A stretch of DNA of 16,349 nt from an uncultured Prevotella sp. (GTDB lineage: Bacteria > Bacteroidota > Bacteroidia > Bacteroidales > Bacteroidaceae), in the NCBI GenBank assembly GCA_900768785.1, contig CAAGEG010000157.1, positions 1 to 16,349 on the forward strand. The letters run 5' to 3'. Position numbers and translations under genes: made by a program. The first letter of the stretch is position 1. Every line of letters begins with the position of its first letter. Shown in pieces: positions 4,141-13,156 of the stretch. Below the pieces are notes generated by a model. The model ran no database searches. It worked only from the letters and a program-made list of their open reading frames with translations, and was not told the origin of the DNA.

Positions 4141-6859
4141 CTATTCTTACTTTTCTTACATTTGTTGTGCCATTAGACATTTCTTCTTTTATGATATATA
4201 CACCTGAAGTCAAAGCACCCGTATTGTTATCTTCTCTAAGAAGAATACCTGTTGAAGAATACACGTGAGTCTTTATCACTTGATGATTATCCACACAAGA
4301 ATATATGCCGTCAGAGATGCCGGATTTTACATATAAATTGATAGTTCTCGTCATGCTACCAACATTATCTCCGTCTGTAACCTTAACACTTAATTTTTCC
4401 AATCGGCTATCTCCTGCAGAAGGAGTTACGAACAACTTACCGGCTTCGATGTTAGCTACGCATCCCGAAGACACGGAAGTGAGTTCGTAAGAAAGATCAT
4501 CGTTGAAACCTTTAAATAATGTACGCAAATCAACCACCTCGTTTTTCTTGTTTGATTCTATTGTATAGTGTGGTTCAGACAACCAATTCAAATATTCCTC
4601 AAGGGCAGTATATCCAAAAGGCGAAGATGTTTTATTATTATCTGCCAAGTAAGGATTTAATCCATTTGCCGTTTCCCACCAGTCAGGCATACCGTCCATG
4701 TCTGAATCATAGTTTTCAGAACGTGTTTCTATGGGGAATTCTTCGTATCCACCCGCATCAGCTTCTCTGTCTATTAATCCCTTTTTCCCTGTCTTGCTGC
4801 CTACATAGGTATATGTTCTGCCAAAAGTTTCTTTAACCATACGGATGTCATGATCATCAAAAATCGGTTGGTTTGCACCAACATCCGACAACACGGTCTT
4901 ATAAGCCAACTTCGCAGACTCTATTTCAGCAAATGATTTGAAGAAAGGTTGGTCAACAAAAACATCCCAATCAAGCACTTGACTGCTTGCTTTTTCGTAT
5001 TTATAAGTTGTACCTTCTTTATCTTCTGTCAATGTTCCATCTTTGTTGTCGCGTATGTTTCCTTTCACATAATACGACTGACTTCCTGTTCCCGTACCTT
5101 CAAGTTGTGCTGTAAGAAGACACTTATTATTTGAAGCCGGTCCCATTTTATAATAGTTGGAAACGAAGTTGCACTCATGTGTTCCACCATCAGTTGTACG
5201 ACTGTCCCAATTATATACCACATTATTAAATATATCATGACGACCTGCATAAGCACCTTTTCCGTCAAGCCCACCAGACAGGCTCCAATTTCGTCCTGAA
5301 TTATGTGCCAACAAATTATGATGATAAGTACCCGTATCTCCACCTATTGTTGCGGCGAAACCATGAGTCTTGCCAGAACTGTAATTAGGATGATTGGCAT
5401 TATTTAGAGCCTCTGATATCAATGTGCGTTGAAGTGTAATATTCTTAGCGTTTCTTGAGCTGAAGGCTTCATCAATAGTCCATCCCACAGAGCAATGGTC
5501 CATGATTGAGAAATTGTTTCCCGCCATGCCCAAGCCGTCAAGTCCGCGATTTATATCTTCTTCATTATCATTGTGGTAGCCACGTCTTACTCTAAGGAAA
5601 CGTGTTATACCATCATTAGCCATACCAAAAGGAGCACCTCTAAACAACACGCCTTTACCGGGAGCAGTCTGTCCTGCAACATAAACATAGGGGTCAGAGC
5701 ATGTCAATCGTGCTTTCAATGCAATTATTCCGGATATATCAAAAACGATAGTTCGCGGTCCGGTCACTTCTCTTATACCATAACGGAATGTTCCAGGTAT
5801 TGGTGTTTCAGCATCTGTATAATCTTCAAGCGATGTAACATGATAAACAGTGCCACCACGACCACCAATTGCATATTTCCCATAACCTTCAGCGCCCGGG
5901 AAAGCAAGACGACGAGGTCTGAAAGTCCACACATCACCCTGATAAGTAACGCCATTAGCATCGCATTGGTCAACTCTCCAATAATACACATTATGTGTAG
6001 ATAAGTCTGCTACACGATAAGTAGGAGTTGTTGTTTCTGCTATCTTGACCATTTCGTTTTTGTTAGTGCCCAAATAAATAATATTTTTCACAGCAGAAGC
6101 TGCTTGTGTCCAAGCCAGATTCAACGAGCCATCATCTGCGTTTGCGTGCATATCCAGATTTGCAGGATATGGGTCAAGGGCTGTTGTAGAAGGGTTAGGG
6201 CGGTCGAAGACGATAGCGTTTATATATACACCTGTAGTTGAATAAGTCTTTCCTTGCTCCGGTTGAGAGACGAAACTGATTTTCACGCTCTCTCCCTCTG
6301 CAACATTAAGCTTCAAATAAGCCGTTGCTGTTGCCGAAGCTGCCGTAGCTTGATTTGACATAATCAATCCTGACACCACTTTTTCTCCATTTACCAACAC
6401 GTCAATAGGGGCAATAGAAGTAATATTTCCATCAGTTACATTCATATAAGCCAACAATGTATGTTCACCTGCAGCCAATCCGCCGATAGTCATATTTAGT
6501 GTTGCGCTCTCATTTGTCAAGTGCGGGGTATTCTCATTTGAATCAAAACCATAGACAACAACCGCGTCACCAACAAGTTTTGATTCTTTTTGCACAATAT
6601 TTTTATTCCAATTACTCTTCAGAGTCCTATTTTCCGGATTTCCTTCGCCACAATTTATATCTATGGTAATATCTCGTCCTTCATCATCTTTAAACGTATT
6701 CGTTGCAGACAATGCCTTTGGAACTTGCCACGATTGGTATTCTGCCTCCGTAACTTCCGAAGTATTTCTTCCAGTCATGTCAAAATCTATCTTCTGTGCC
6801 TTTATCGCAACAGACAAAAGACACATACAAGCACTTAGCAAGAGTTTTTTGTTTCTCAT
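4136..6859 (-). CDS. Secreted multidomain pectate lyase (PL1-like) with T9SS-like tail
   Basis: A 907-residue secreted protein with a signal peptide at about 1-21 (hydrophobic LLLSACMCLLSVAIKA, then Q). Residues 25-225 form a beta-rich domain like a carbohydrate-binding or malectin-type jelly roll. Residues 228-315 resemble fibronectin III (YYWRVDQCD, WTFRP). The catalytic beta-helix starts at 318 with AFPGAEGYGKYAIGGRGG. It continues through GTFRYGI, GPRTIVFDISG (368-377), YVYVAGQTAPG (391-401), SIMDHCSVGWTIDEAFS (451-467) and HHNLLAHNSGRNWS (513-526), typical of PL1-type lyases that cleave homogalacturonan by beta-elimination. DSDMDGMPDWWE (718-729) is a calcium-type repeat. The tail (about 845-907), ending VYSSTGILL, LTSGVYII and VRKVRID, resembles a type IX secretion sorting domain. 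It is 142 bp after the Dma-like gene; no clear promoter is visible there. Confidence 0.85.
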   Translation of the reverse strand: MRNKKLLLSACMCLLSVAIKAQKIDFDMTGRNTSEVTEAEYQSWQVPKALSATNTFKDDEGRDITIDINCGEGNPENRTLKSNWNKNIVQKESKLVGDAVVVYGFDSNENTPHLTNESATLNMTIGGLAAGEHTLLAYMNVTDGNITSIAPIDVLVNGEKVVSGLIMSNQATAASATATAYLKLNVAEGESVKISFVSQPEQGKTYSTTGVYINAIVFDRPNPSTTALDPYPANLDMHANADDGSLNLAWTQAASAVKNIIYLGTNKNEMVKIAETTTPTYRVADLSTHNVYYWRVDQCDANGVTYQGDVWTFRPRRLAFPGAEGYGKYAIGGRGGTVYHVTSLEDYTDAETPIPGTFRYGIREVTGPRTIVFDISGIIALKARLTCSDPYVYVAGQTAPGKGVLFRGAPFGMANDGITRFLRVRRGYHNDNEEDINRGLDGLGMAGNNFSIMDHCSVGWTIDEAFSSRNAKNITLQRTLISEALNNANHPNYSSGKTHGFAATIGGDTGTYHHNLLAHNSGRNWSLSGGLDGKGAYAGRHDIFNNVVYNWDSRTTDGGTHECNFVSNYYKMGPASNNKCLLTAQLEGTGTGSQSYYVKGNIRDNKDGTLTEDKEGTTYKYEKASSQVLDWDVFVDQPFFKSFAEIESAKLAYKTVLSDVGANQPIFDDHDIRMVKETFGRTYTYVGSKTGKKGLIDREADAGGYEEFPIETRSENYDSDMDGMPDWWETANGLNPYLADNNKTSSPFGYTALEEYLNWLSEPHYTIESNKKNEVVDLRTLFKGFNDDLSYELTSVSSGCVANIEAGKLFVTPSAGDSRLEKLSVKVTDGDNVGSMTRTINLYVKSGISDGIYSCVDNHQVIKTHVYSSTGILLREDNNTGALTSGVYIIKEEMSNGTTNVRKVRID

Positions 6860-7001
6860 GATAAATTGATTTTTTAAATAAGGAGTTACATATAATGTTG
6901 TATTATCTTGATAACGTAGATAATAATATATATGTACTCATATAAACCTTTCTTTTTGAGAACTATATATACATAAATATATAAACAGATGGATTGATGA
7001 A

Positions 7002-8294
7002 TTATTTATTCACATTAAGTCTGAATCCTACATTAAGATTTATGTTAAATGGTTTATCCTTATATATATTATCAACGCTTGAACCATTATCAAAGAAATA
7101 GCCTATTCCCGGTTCTAAGAACACGCCCCATTGTTTTGAGATGTCATATTGCACACCGGCAGTTGCATTAACAGACCATTGAGGCTTGTTGTCTTTAACA
7201 TTTTCTTTTGATGAAGAAACTACAGACGAAGCGGAATAGTGGGTCTTTTCTGCTTTACCCGACACACAAAAATCCACTTCCGTACCCCCTGTTGCATATA
7301 CTGAAAGTTTTCTGTTGTTCCATATTTTAAAGCTAATAGCCATTGGAACACCAACATAATGCAGGTTTTGTTCTTCCTTATAGCCTGCATCAATTCCACC
7401 AACAGTCTTTTCTGATGAAAGATAAGAATAATTTACGCCCGAAAGCAATGTTAATCTATTGGATATACCCCACCCTACCGATAATCCTACTTTTATCGGA
7501 TAATGATGTTTGGTTTTTACATTTAGAGAAGGGTCATTCTTAATATTGTTAACAGCTGAGAGTAAAGATACTCCCGGCATGTTTCCATTTATCGGATCAG
7601 ACATTGTGCTCAGTTGTCCTTTACCGTTTCCGGTGCCCGAAGAGTTACCCATAGCAGCTATCCCCGACATATTTATGCCGACAGTTACACGATTTCCGTG
7701 CTTAATATAGTTATTGTTTGCCAATAATATGTTACTGTTGTCTCTCCTATTGCCATTATTTAATGATTTGTTTGGGATGTTCTTCTTCTTTTCCGCTTTT
7801 GGCAATTCATTTATTACATTATTATCTTGCGACAATCGTTCTATACTATCGTTTGAAATTTTGTCATTAGAATCAGCGAAAGCCGTAAATTCATCTTTTA
7901 TAACCTTCTGCCTTAATGCCATATATCTTTTAGCCGAGCCTATTGTCTCGTTTATTTTATTGGAAACGACATTATTTTCTAATACGTTTCTTTTATTTGT
8001 TTCTCCACTATTATGTGATACAGAGTTGTTATCTTGATATATATCGGAACTATTTGTTTGTTTAGAGAACCAGAAGAACACACCAACGACAATAGCAATA
8101 GCAGCAGCAACAGACAAAGTCTTTCGTATAGACATCACAATTCCTGCTTTTTTACCTTTATCACGGTTGGCTTGATTATTATTTGCCGTTTTGCCTTCCA
8201 TGACATCGCATATATCATTCCACAAGTTCTCCGGAGGTGCTATTTCCCTTTGTTCAAACCTGTTTCTAATCTGTTCTATCCAGTGTTCTTCCAT
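7002..8294 (-). CDS. Dma-like dual-membrane anti-sigma factor (anti-sigma, TM, OM barrel)
   Basis: This 430-residue protein has three parts. Residues 1-50 are a short cytoplasmic anti-sigma-like domain (WIEQIRNRFEQRE, APPENLWNDI). One membrane helix follows at about 58-77. A low-complexity Asn/Ser-rich periplasmic linker (78-198) leads to a C-terminal outer-membrane beta-barrel (about 199-430) with alternating strands such as IKVGLSVGWGI, LTLLSGVNYSY, YVGVPMAISFKIW and WGVFLEPGIGYFF. This matches dual membrane-spanning anti-sigma factors (Dma) described in Bacteroides thetaiotaomicron, which bridge both membranes and hold an ECF sigma factor. It starts 10 bp after the sigma factor gene, so they are co-transcribed. 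The inferred partner is that sigma factor; the envelope signal sensed is unknown. It could be annotated simply as an outer-membrane beta-barrel protein. Confidence 0.78.
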   Translation of the reverse strand: MEEHWIEQIRNRFEQREIAPPENLWNDICDVMEGKTANNNQANRDKGKKAGIVMSIRKTLSVAAAIAIVVGVFFWFSKQTNSSDIYQDNNSVSHNSGETNKRNVLENNVVSNKINETIGSAKRYMALRQKVIKDEFTAFADSNDKISNDSIERLSQDNNVINELPKAEKKKNIPNKSLNNGNRRDNSNILLANNNYIKHGNRVTVGINMSGIAAMGNSSGTGNGKGQLSTMSDPINGNMPGVSLLSAVNNIKNDPSLNVKTKHHYPIKVGLSVGWGISNRLTLLSGVNYSYLSSEKTVGGIDAGYKEEQNLHYVGVPMAISFKIWNNRKLSVYATGGTEVDFCVSGKAEKTHYSASSVVSSSKENVKDNKPQWSVNATAGVQYDISKQWGVFLEPGIGYFFDNGSSVDNIYKDKPFNINLNVGFRLNVNK

Positions 8295-8304
8295 AACGAT
8301 ATAT

Positions 8305-8868
8305 CTAATTATTATGAATTTTATACTCTCTTAATCTCTTTGCGAGAAGAGCTTTCGCCCTAAAATATTGCGAGGCGGAAGTGCTTTCTTTGATATTAAG
8401 CATCGTTGCAATCTCCTTATGGCTTTTATTTTCAAAGACAAAAAGGTTGAAAACCATGCGATAGCCCGTTGGCAGAGACAAAATAAGTTCGTTTATCACA
8501 TCATCCGGAATGTTTTCTATTTCCGGTTCATCAACAACATCAGGCAGAGCATCTTCATATTCTATAATTTTTAGCTTAGCTGTTGTTTTGAGAAATCTTA
8601 ACGACTCATTAACTACAATACGCGAAATCCATGACTTTAAAGCCTCTTTATGTTGTGGCACAAAATCATGGATTGATGAAAAAATCTTTATAAAACATTC
8701 TTGTAGAACGTCTTTTCTGTCGTTTTCAGTCATAATATAACGAGCCACTATGGCAGACATGTATCTTACATATCTGTCATAGATAGCTTTCATGGCACTT
8801 TGCTTCCCTTGTTTGGCAAGATTTAAAAGCTCATTGTCATCAATGGTATCAACGCCTTGAATTTGCAT
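8305..8868 (-). CDS. ECF RNA polymerase sigma factor (Das-like partner of the Dma-like protein)
   Basis: A 187-residue sigma-70 family protein with only regions 2 and 4. Region 2 (about 24-95) includes the DRKDVLQECFIKIF helix and the WISRIVVNESLRFL segment. Region 4 (about 125-181) is LPTGYRMVFNLFVFENKSHKEIATMLNIKESTSASQYFRAKALL, a clear DNA-binding HTH. An acidic linker lies between (IIEYEDALPDVVDEPEIENIPDD). It directs RNA polymerase to a dedicated promoter set. It lies 70 bp after the NigD-like gene and 10 bp before the anti-sigma gene, the usual sigma-then-antisigma order. No Bacteroidetes housekeeping -7 box is seen in the 70-bp gap, so it may be read through from upstream or autoregulated. 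Confidence 0.92.
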   Translation of the reverse strand: MQIQGVDTIDDNELLNLAKQGKQSAMKAIYDRYVRYMSAIVARYIMTENDRKDVLQECFIKIFSSIHDFVPQHKEALKSWISRIVVNESLRFLKTTAKLKIIEYEDALPDVVDEPEIENIPDDVINELILSLPTGYRMVFNLFVFENKSHKEIATMLNIKESTSASQYFRAKALLAKRLREYKIHNN

Positions 8869-8938
8869 CGTTATATCATGTGTTCCATTACTTTCTAAAT
8901 GGGATTTATGAATATTGTATTCTTCGGATTAAATGGTT

Positions 8939-9688
8939 TTATTTAACTTTTAATCCTCTTAAAGAGCATGAGTTTAAATCTATTGTTCCCGAAGATTTTC
9001 TGCTACAATAGTCAAACTCTATCTTTTTAGGACCGCTGAAAGACTGATATTTCAATGTTAATGTTACTGTTTCTCCGTTTGTATCGGGCAGGTCGTTTAA
9101 TCTAAAAGCCACCAAAGCATCGCCTAATGCTCCTGAAACATCGCCATAAGCATTATGTCTAAACTCTACTTCATACGGATTATCGGGATTTACGCCTGTC
9201 AAAAGATTAACAAAATGTGCCACGTTAGAGCCTCCCCACCTTGTTCTGAAGCGTAGTGTCAAATAGCCATCCTCAGCAACTGTAACCCAATCATTGACTA
9301 TTTCTACCGGGTCTTCACCATATTTCTCCGACGATTGTTCATCGATAAACTGTACGGAAGGTTTTGTCAGAATACTATCTATCCAATGTACCAATACTGA
9401 ATATGTATAGTCATCATTCTCTTTCTCAACAACCGAATAGCGTGTCAAGGCTCTAACCTCTTTATCTTTATACGGCGACTTCTTTACATTCGTAGGGAAG
9501 AGTGTCGTTTTGTCGTCCAACTGCATGTAAAAGGCACCTCCTTCGATAGGTTTTATTGTCACAAGCGCATTGGGATATGAGGGATAATACCACACTTCAT
9601 CGTTGTCATTATCACAAGATTGGAACATCATAACCATAGTCATGAGAACCAAAATAGCAGGAATAATTCTTTTTGTTTTCATTGTCAT
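8939..9688 (-). CDS. NigD-like outer-surface lipoprotein
   Basis: A 249-residue lipoprotein. The signal peptide ends in a lipobox (MMFQSC) with the lipidated Cys at residue 25, followed by DNDNDE, an acidic stretch typical of surface-exported Bacteroidetes lipoproteins. The rest fits the NigD-like family: an N-terminal OB-type part (ALVTIKPIEGGAFYMQLDDKTTLFPTNV, about 41-68) and a C-terminal beta-sandwich (about 110-230, with YLTLRFRTRWGG, HFVNLLTG and PYEVEFRHN). In B. thetaiotaomicron a NigD-family lipoprotein is associated with the Dma/ECF vesiculation pathway. Here the gene precedes the sigma and anti-sigma genes on the same strand, supporting the same link. The start MTMK could also be the Met at residue 3. 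Confidence 0.85.
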   Translation of the reverse strand: MTMKTKRIIPAILVLMTMVMMFQSCDNDNDEVWYYPSYPNALVTIKPIEGGAFYMQLDDKTTLFPTNVKKSPYKDKEVRALTRYSVVEKENDDYTYSVLVHWIDSILTKPSVQFIDEQSSEKYGEDPVEIVNDWVTVAEDGYLTLRFRTRWGGSNVAHFVNLLTGVNPDNPYEVEFRHNAYGDVSGALGDALVAFRLNDLPDTNGETVTLTLKYQSFSGPKKIEFDYCSRKSSGTIDLNSCSLRGLKVK

Positions 9689-9715
9689 TATTGTATTAAT
9701 CTATCTATATAATAA

Positions 9716-9748
9716 CAAAGTGACAAGAAACTTGCATAATAGCCCAAA
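9716..9748 (-). promoter_or_regulatory. Candidate housekeeping promoter for the NigD-sigma-Dma genes
   Basis: On the minus strand TTTG (plus 9745-9748) is followed after 21 nt by TCACTTTG (plus 9716-9723). This matches the Bacteroidetes TTTG-N19-21-TAnnTTTG arrangement except for C in place of A in the -7 box. It would start transcription about 20 bp before the NigD-like start codon. It separates this group from the upstream DUF4831 gene. Confidence 0.42.
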
Positions 9749-9850
9749 CATTTAACATAAGTAATAACATTCGGCTGATTAGCTACATGTACATTATCAT
9801 TTATTAACGATAAAATAATGTCTTTATACCGGAAGAGTGACGTTTGCTTA

Positions 9851-10927
9851 TTATTTTTTTACGGGTTCCGATTGCAAATCATCAAGGTTTCCCGTAATAG
9901 GACTAAGCACTATGCTCGTTGTAAACTTACGACCGAAAAGATTATCGTCTATTTGCTCTACACGTCCGAATTGACCGGCATACAATTCACATTCTGTCCA
10001 TTGCTCATTACCTTTAAATAATGTCACCTTTATCTTTCCCGGCACATTAAAATAAAGTCCGACATTGTCCTTTGGAGGCTTCTGGCTAATAATATTCTCT
10101 TGTACAGCCGGCAAAACATGAAGGTCTTCAACGCTGATATAGTAAGGTTCTCCACCCAAATCATCAACATCAGTCATACCCATCCATTTAGAAAATCTAA
10201 ACAAGAGTTGTTTTGTAATAGCGTTTTTAGGCATAAACTCTACTACAACTTCTGTAGTGTCTGTTTCAGTTGTGCCACAAAACAACTGATTGAGAGCCGC
10301 TTCTTGTGTTGAAAGGTTTTCAAGCATTATCCTCAACTGCTCTCCATCTTTAGGCATAAATTCGGCTTGACCTTTGTTAAGTAAAGACTTACTCTCACGA
10401 ATATCATATATTTCAGATGCGCATAATTCAGCCATTTTAGCATAACTGCCGGCAGACAGGATGTCTTCATTCATATAATCGCGGGGGTTAAGAGGCTGTT
10501 TCTTCTTCTCGGGGATGAAATTTTCGACCTTTGCGATAGTCTTCGGCTCTGCATTAACAGCAAGCAAAAGTCCTCTTTCATCACACTTCAAAGAGCGTAT
10601 ATTGTGTTTTGCATCTGTTGGAGCAAGATAACTCTTTGATGTATCTCGCTCTGCTATTGAAGTTATTTTGACATCTGCGATGCGATATTCAACAGATGGT
10701 TCTGTGGAAACATCCTTTTTCTTCAGGTATTTTTCAGCATAAACGGCAAACTCTCCCGGTGTATAGACAGTCTTTTCCACCAACATAGCAAATCTAAGTC
10801 CCGTACAAGGCAGATAGTAAGGTGTGCCTTCTACCTCTCCTTTGCTCTTTTGAGCAAAAGATTTATTTACGCCCGTATATACAATAGCTATGATTAATAG
10901 GATTAATGTTCTCATATTTATGTTCAA
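9851..10927 (-). CDS. DUF4831 family exported protein
   Basis: A 358-residue protein with a signal peptide (LILLIIAIVYTGVNKSFA, cleavage probably after Ala25, before QKSKG). The mature part begins with a segment typical of the DUF4831 family (YYLPCTGLRFAMLVEKTVYTPGEFAVYAEKYL), then YRIADVKITSIAERD, a central region with MAELCASEIYDIRESKSLLNKGQAE, and a C-terminal beta-rich part ending LSPITGNLDDLQSEPVKK. The family is periplasmic or membrane-surface in Bacteroidales with no established biochemical role. It starts 43 bp after nnr on the same strand, so both are probably one transcript. Start could be Met1 or Met5. Confidence 0.85.
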   Translation of the reverse strand: MNINMRTLILLIIAIVYTGVNKSFAQKSKGEVEGTPYYLPCTGLRFAMLVEKTVYTPGEFAVYAEKYLKKKDVSTEPSVEYRIADVKITSIAERDTSKSYLAPTDAKHNIRSLKCDERGLLLAVNAEPKTIAKVENFIPEKKKQPLNPRDYMNEDILSAGSYAKMAELCASEIYDIRESKSLLNKGQAEFMPKDGEQLRIMLENLSTQEAALNQLFCGTTETDTTEVVVEFMPKNAITKQLLFRFSKWMGMTDVDDLGGEPYYISVEDLHVLPAVQENIISQKPPKDNVGLYFNVPGKIKVTLFKGNEQWTECELYAGQFGRVEQIDDNLFGRKFTTSIVLSPITGNLDDLQSEPVKK

Positions 10928-10970
10928 AATAATTGTTTTTATCCGCTTACTTATGTTTATTTATCGAGTT

Positions 10971-12512
10971 TTAAATGACATTCTCTTCTTTACCTCTATC
11001 ATACATATATTTAAACGCATTTGGCAAGAAGTTTACGATGTCTCCTGAGGTAAGACTTTCCTGTCCTAACCTCTCGGCAGCGATATCTCCTGCCAACCCA
11101 TGTACGTACATTCCTATCATGCAAGCGTCTGCCTGCTTATACCCACGTGCCAACAGTCCGGTAATAATTCCTGTAAGTACATCTCCGCTTCCTGCTGTTG
11201 CCATGCCGGCATTACCGGTTGTATTAAACACAACATTCCCATTTGGCACACAAAGAGCTGAATAATGCCCTTTCAAAATGATATAAGCATTTATTCTTTC
11301 TGCCATATCGCGTGCATTTGCCAATCGTTCGAAGCTGTCATTAAAATGGTTTCCGGCAAGTCGTTCAAACTCTATCGGGTGCGGAGTCATTATTATTCCT
11401 TTTGGCAACTGCTGCAACCACGTTCTATGACTTGATAATATATTTAGTCCATCGGCATCAATCACTATAGGAGCCTGCGTACGCCGCAACTGTGAAATAA
11501 ATGCTATTGCCGTTGTTTCGCTTGTTCCCAATCCGGGACCTACGCCCATAGCATCATAATCTGATGCATCTATAGCTTCTGTAAACATCAAATCGTCTTT
11601 ATCGATAGATGTCATAGCTTCGGGAACAGCCACTTGCAATATGCTGTTGTTTCGCTTTGGCGTTCTTATAGTCAGTTTTCCCACCCCGCTTTTTAGGCAT
11701 GATTTAGCGGCAAGAACGGCTGCTCCTGCCATTCCGTAGCTTCCTGCCACAAGCAAAGCCTTGCCCATATCGCCTTTATGTGCATAGTTGTTGCGTGTCA
11801 AGAGCAAAGGTAAGATGTCGCTCTCGTCAACAAACGAATAGCAAGAAGATGTTTCATTTTCAGCCTCTTTGCTTATTCCTATATCTAAAACCTTATAATT
11901 GCCTAAAAATTGTTGGTTTTCGGGAAACAGGAACGACAGTTTTATCTGATGAAAAGTGAATGTATAGTCAGCTTGAATAATGTTGCTTCTAACGTTGTAA
12001 GTATTGTCTTCGGTCATCAATCCCGACGGCATGTCTATTGAAACCTTTGTTGCCGGTGACTGATTAATATATTTAACTAAAGAAGCGAAGCCTCCTACGA
12101 GCGGTTTGTTCAGTCCTGAGCCGAAAAGCCCGTCAATAACAACCATGCCGCGCTCAAGCTGAGGAGGGTCAAACTCGTTGGTTATCTCCTTAAAGTTCTT
12201 TACATATTTACTTTCTTCAAGGCGTTGCTTGTTTATAGTACAGTCTTCAGACAATCTTCCTTTTATATTAAAGAGATATGTTGTCACATTATATCTTTGT
12301 TCTGAAAGCATTCGCGCTACAGCCAAAGCATCTCCGCCATTGTTTCCCGGACCTGCAAAGACTACAAAAGGCACATCATTGGTCCACAAAGCATTTATTT
12401 CTCTAACGACAGTTCTCGCTGCACGCTCCATAAGGTCAATAGACTTTATCGGCTCATGCGATATTGTATATTTGTCAAGCTCACGTATTTGAGTACCTGT
12501 AAATATCTTCAT
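10971..12512 (-). CDS. nnr: Bifunctional NAD(P)H-hydrate epimerase / ADP-dependent NAD(P)H-hydrate dehydratase
   Basis: This 513-residue cytoplasmic enzyme fuses the two repair activities for hydrated NAD(P)H. The N-terminal YjeF_N epimerase domain (about 1-215) has PGNNGGDALA (55-64), VIDGLFGSGL (125-134) and SIDMPSG (158-164). The C-terminal ribokinase-like dehydratase domain (about 235-505) has HKGDMGKALLVAGS (245-258), GVGPGLG (323-329), IDADGLN (351-357), TPHPIEFERL (376-385) and the nucleotide-binding GNAGMATAGSGDVLTG (433-448). The epimerase interconverts R and S NAD(P)HX; the dehydratase uses ADP to restore NAD(P)H from the S form. Length is that of the fused E. coli-type enzyme. It is divergent from hpt across an 89-bp spacer and precedes DUF4831. 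Confidence 0.96.
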   Translation of the reverse strand: MKIFTGTQIRELDKYTISHEPIKSIDLMERAARTVVREINALWTNDVPFVVFAGPGNNGGDALAVARMLSEQRYNVTTYLFNIKGRLSEDCTINKQRLEESKYVKNFKEITNEFDPPQLERGMVVIDGLFGSGLNKPLVGGFASLVKYINQSPATKVSIDMPSGLMTEDNTYNVRSNIIQADYTFTFHQIKLSFLFPENQQFLGNYKVLDIGISKEAENETSSCYSFVDESDILPLLLTRNNYAHKGDMGKALLVAGSYGMAGAAVLAAKSCLKSGVGKLTIRTPKRNNSILQVAVPEAMTSIDKDDLMFTEAIDASDYDAMGVGPGLGTSETTAIAFISQLRRTQAPIVIDADGLNILSSHRTWLQQLPKGIIMTPHPIEFERLAGNHFNDSFERLANARDMAERINAYIILKGHYSALCVPNGNVVFNTTGNAGMATAGSGDVLTGIITGLLARGYKQADACMIGMYVHGLAGDIAAERLGQESLTSGDIVNFLPNAFKYMYDRGKEENVI

Positions 12513-12517
12513 AATTG

Positions 12518-12533
12518 CAAAAATACAAAATTA
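12518..12533 (-). promoter_or_regulatory. Candidate -7 boxes for nnr
   Basis: Two overlapping-range minus-strand matches to TAnnTTTG: TATTTTTG (plus 12518-12525) and TAATTTTG (plus 12526-12533), just before the nnr start at 12512. The second gives a more plausible, very short leader. No TTTG lies at -33. Confidence 0.3.
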
Positions 12534-12569
12534 TTAATAATCACTTATTAATGTTTGACAGATTTTTAT

Positions 12570-12577
12570 TATTTTTG
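12570..12577 (+). promoter_or_regulatory. Candidate -7 box for hpt
   Basis: TATTTTTG matches TAnnTTTG and lies 25 bp before the hpt ATG at 12602. A TTTG at 12554-12557 is too close (12 nt) to be the normal -33. The position argues for the 12602 start over an in-frame upstream ATG at 12515. Confidence 0.35.
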
Positions 12578-12601
12578 TGCCAAAATTATGAATTGATAGA
12601 T

Positions 12602-13156
12602 ATGGAAACTATAAAAATTCATGACAAATGGTTCAGAACTTCTTATACTGAAACCGAAATTCTTAAACACATAAAAGAGGTTGCAGATCGCATTAATAAC
12701 GACATGAAAGGTAAGAATCCTTTGTTTCTTGCTGTGCTTAACGGCTCTTTCATGTTCGCTGCCGATTTAATGAAAATGATTAATATCCCTTGTGAGATTT
12801 CTTTTGTTAAACTTGCCTCATACGAAGGAACTATGTCAACAGGCAAAATAAAAGAAGTCTTTGGCATAAACGAGGATATCTCCGGTCGTACAATAATTAT
12901 TGTTGAAGACATAGTAGAGTCCGGACTGACAATGAAGCGCATGATTGACACTCTTGGGACACGCAACCCGGAGTCGGTACACATCTGTACGCTATTGTTA
13001 AAACCTGAAAGACTGCAGGTAAACTTGGACATTGAATATGCTGCGATGAAAATTCCTAACGATTTTATCGTTGGGTATGGTCTTGATTACGACCGTCAGG
13101 GCAGAAACTTACGCGACATCTACACCCTTGTTGAAGATGTTGCCGATGACAAATAA
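12602..13156 (+). CDS. hpt: Hypoxanthine phosphoribosyltransferase
   Basis: A 184-residue type I phosphoribosyltransferase that makes IMP (and usually GMP) from hypoxanthine or guanine and PRPP in purine salvage. The PRPP-binding signature VEDIVESGLT is at residues 101-110. VLNGSF (45-50), the flexible-loop region LASYEGTMSTG (71-81) and the base-recognition segment IPNDFIVGYGLDYDRQGRNL (151-170) are all present. An in-frame ATG at 12515 would add 29 residues unlike the family and would span the candidate promoter, so 12602 is chosen. It is divergent from nnr and 203 bp upstream of adk, in a conserved Bacteroidales cluster. Confidence 0.95.
   Translation: METIKIHDKWFRTSYTETEILKHIKEVADRINNDMKGKNPLFLAVLNGSFMFAADLMKMINIPCEISFVKLASYEGTMSTGKIKEVFGINEDISGRTIIIVEDIVESGLTMKRMIDTLGTRNPESVHICTLLLKPERLQVNLDIEYAAMKIPNDFIVGYGLDYDRQGRNLRDIYTLVEDVADDK

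Noticed and set aside
5065..6004. Several 60-140 codon ORFs overlapping the pectate lyase
   Set aside because: Frame shadows of a long, well-supported gene.
12515..12601. Longer N-terminus for hpt
   Set aside because: The extra residues do not fit the family and the segment holds the likely promoter.
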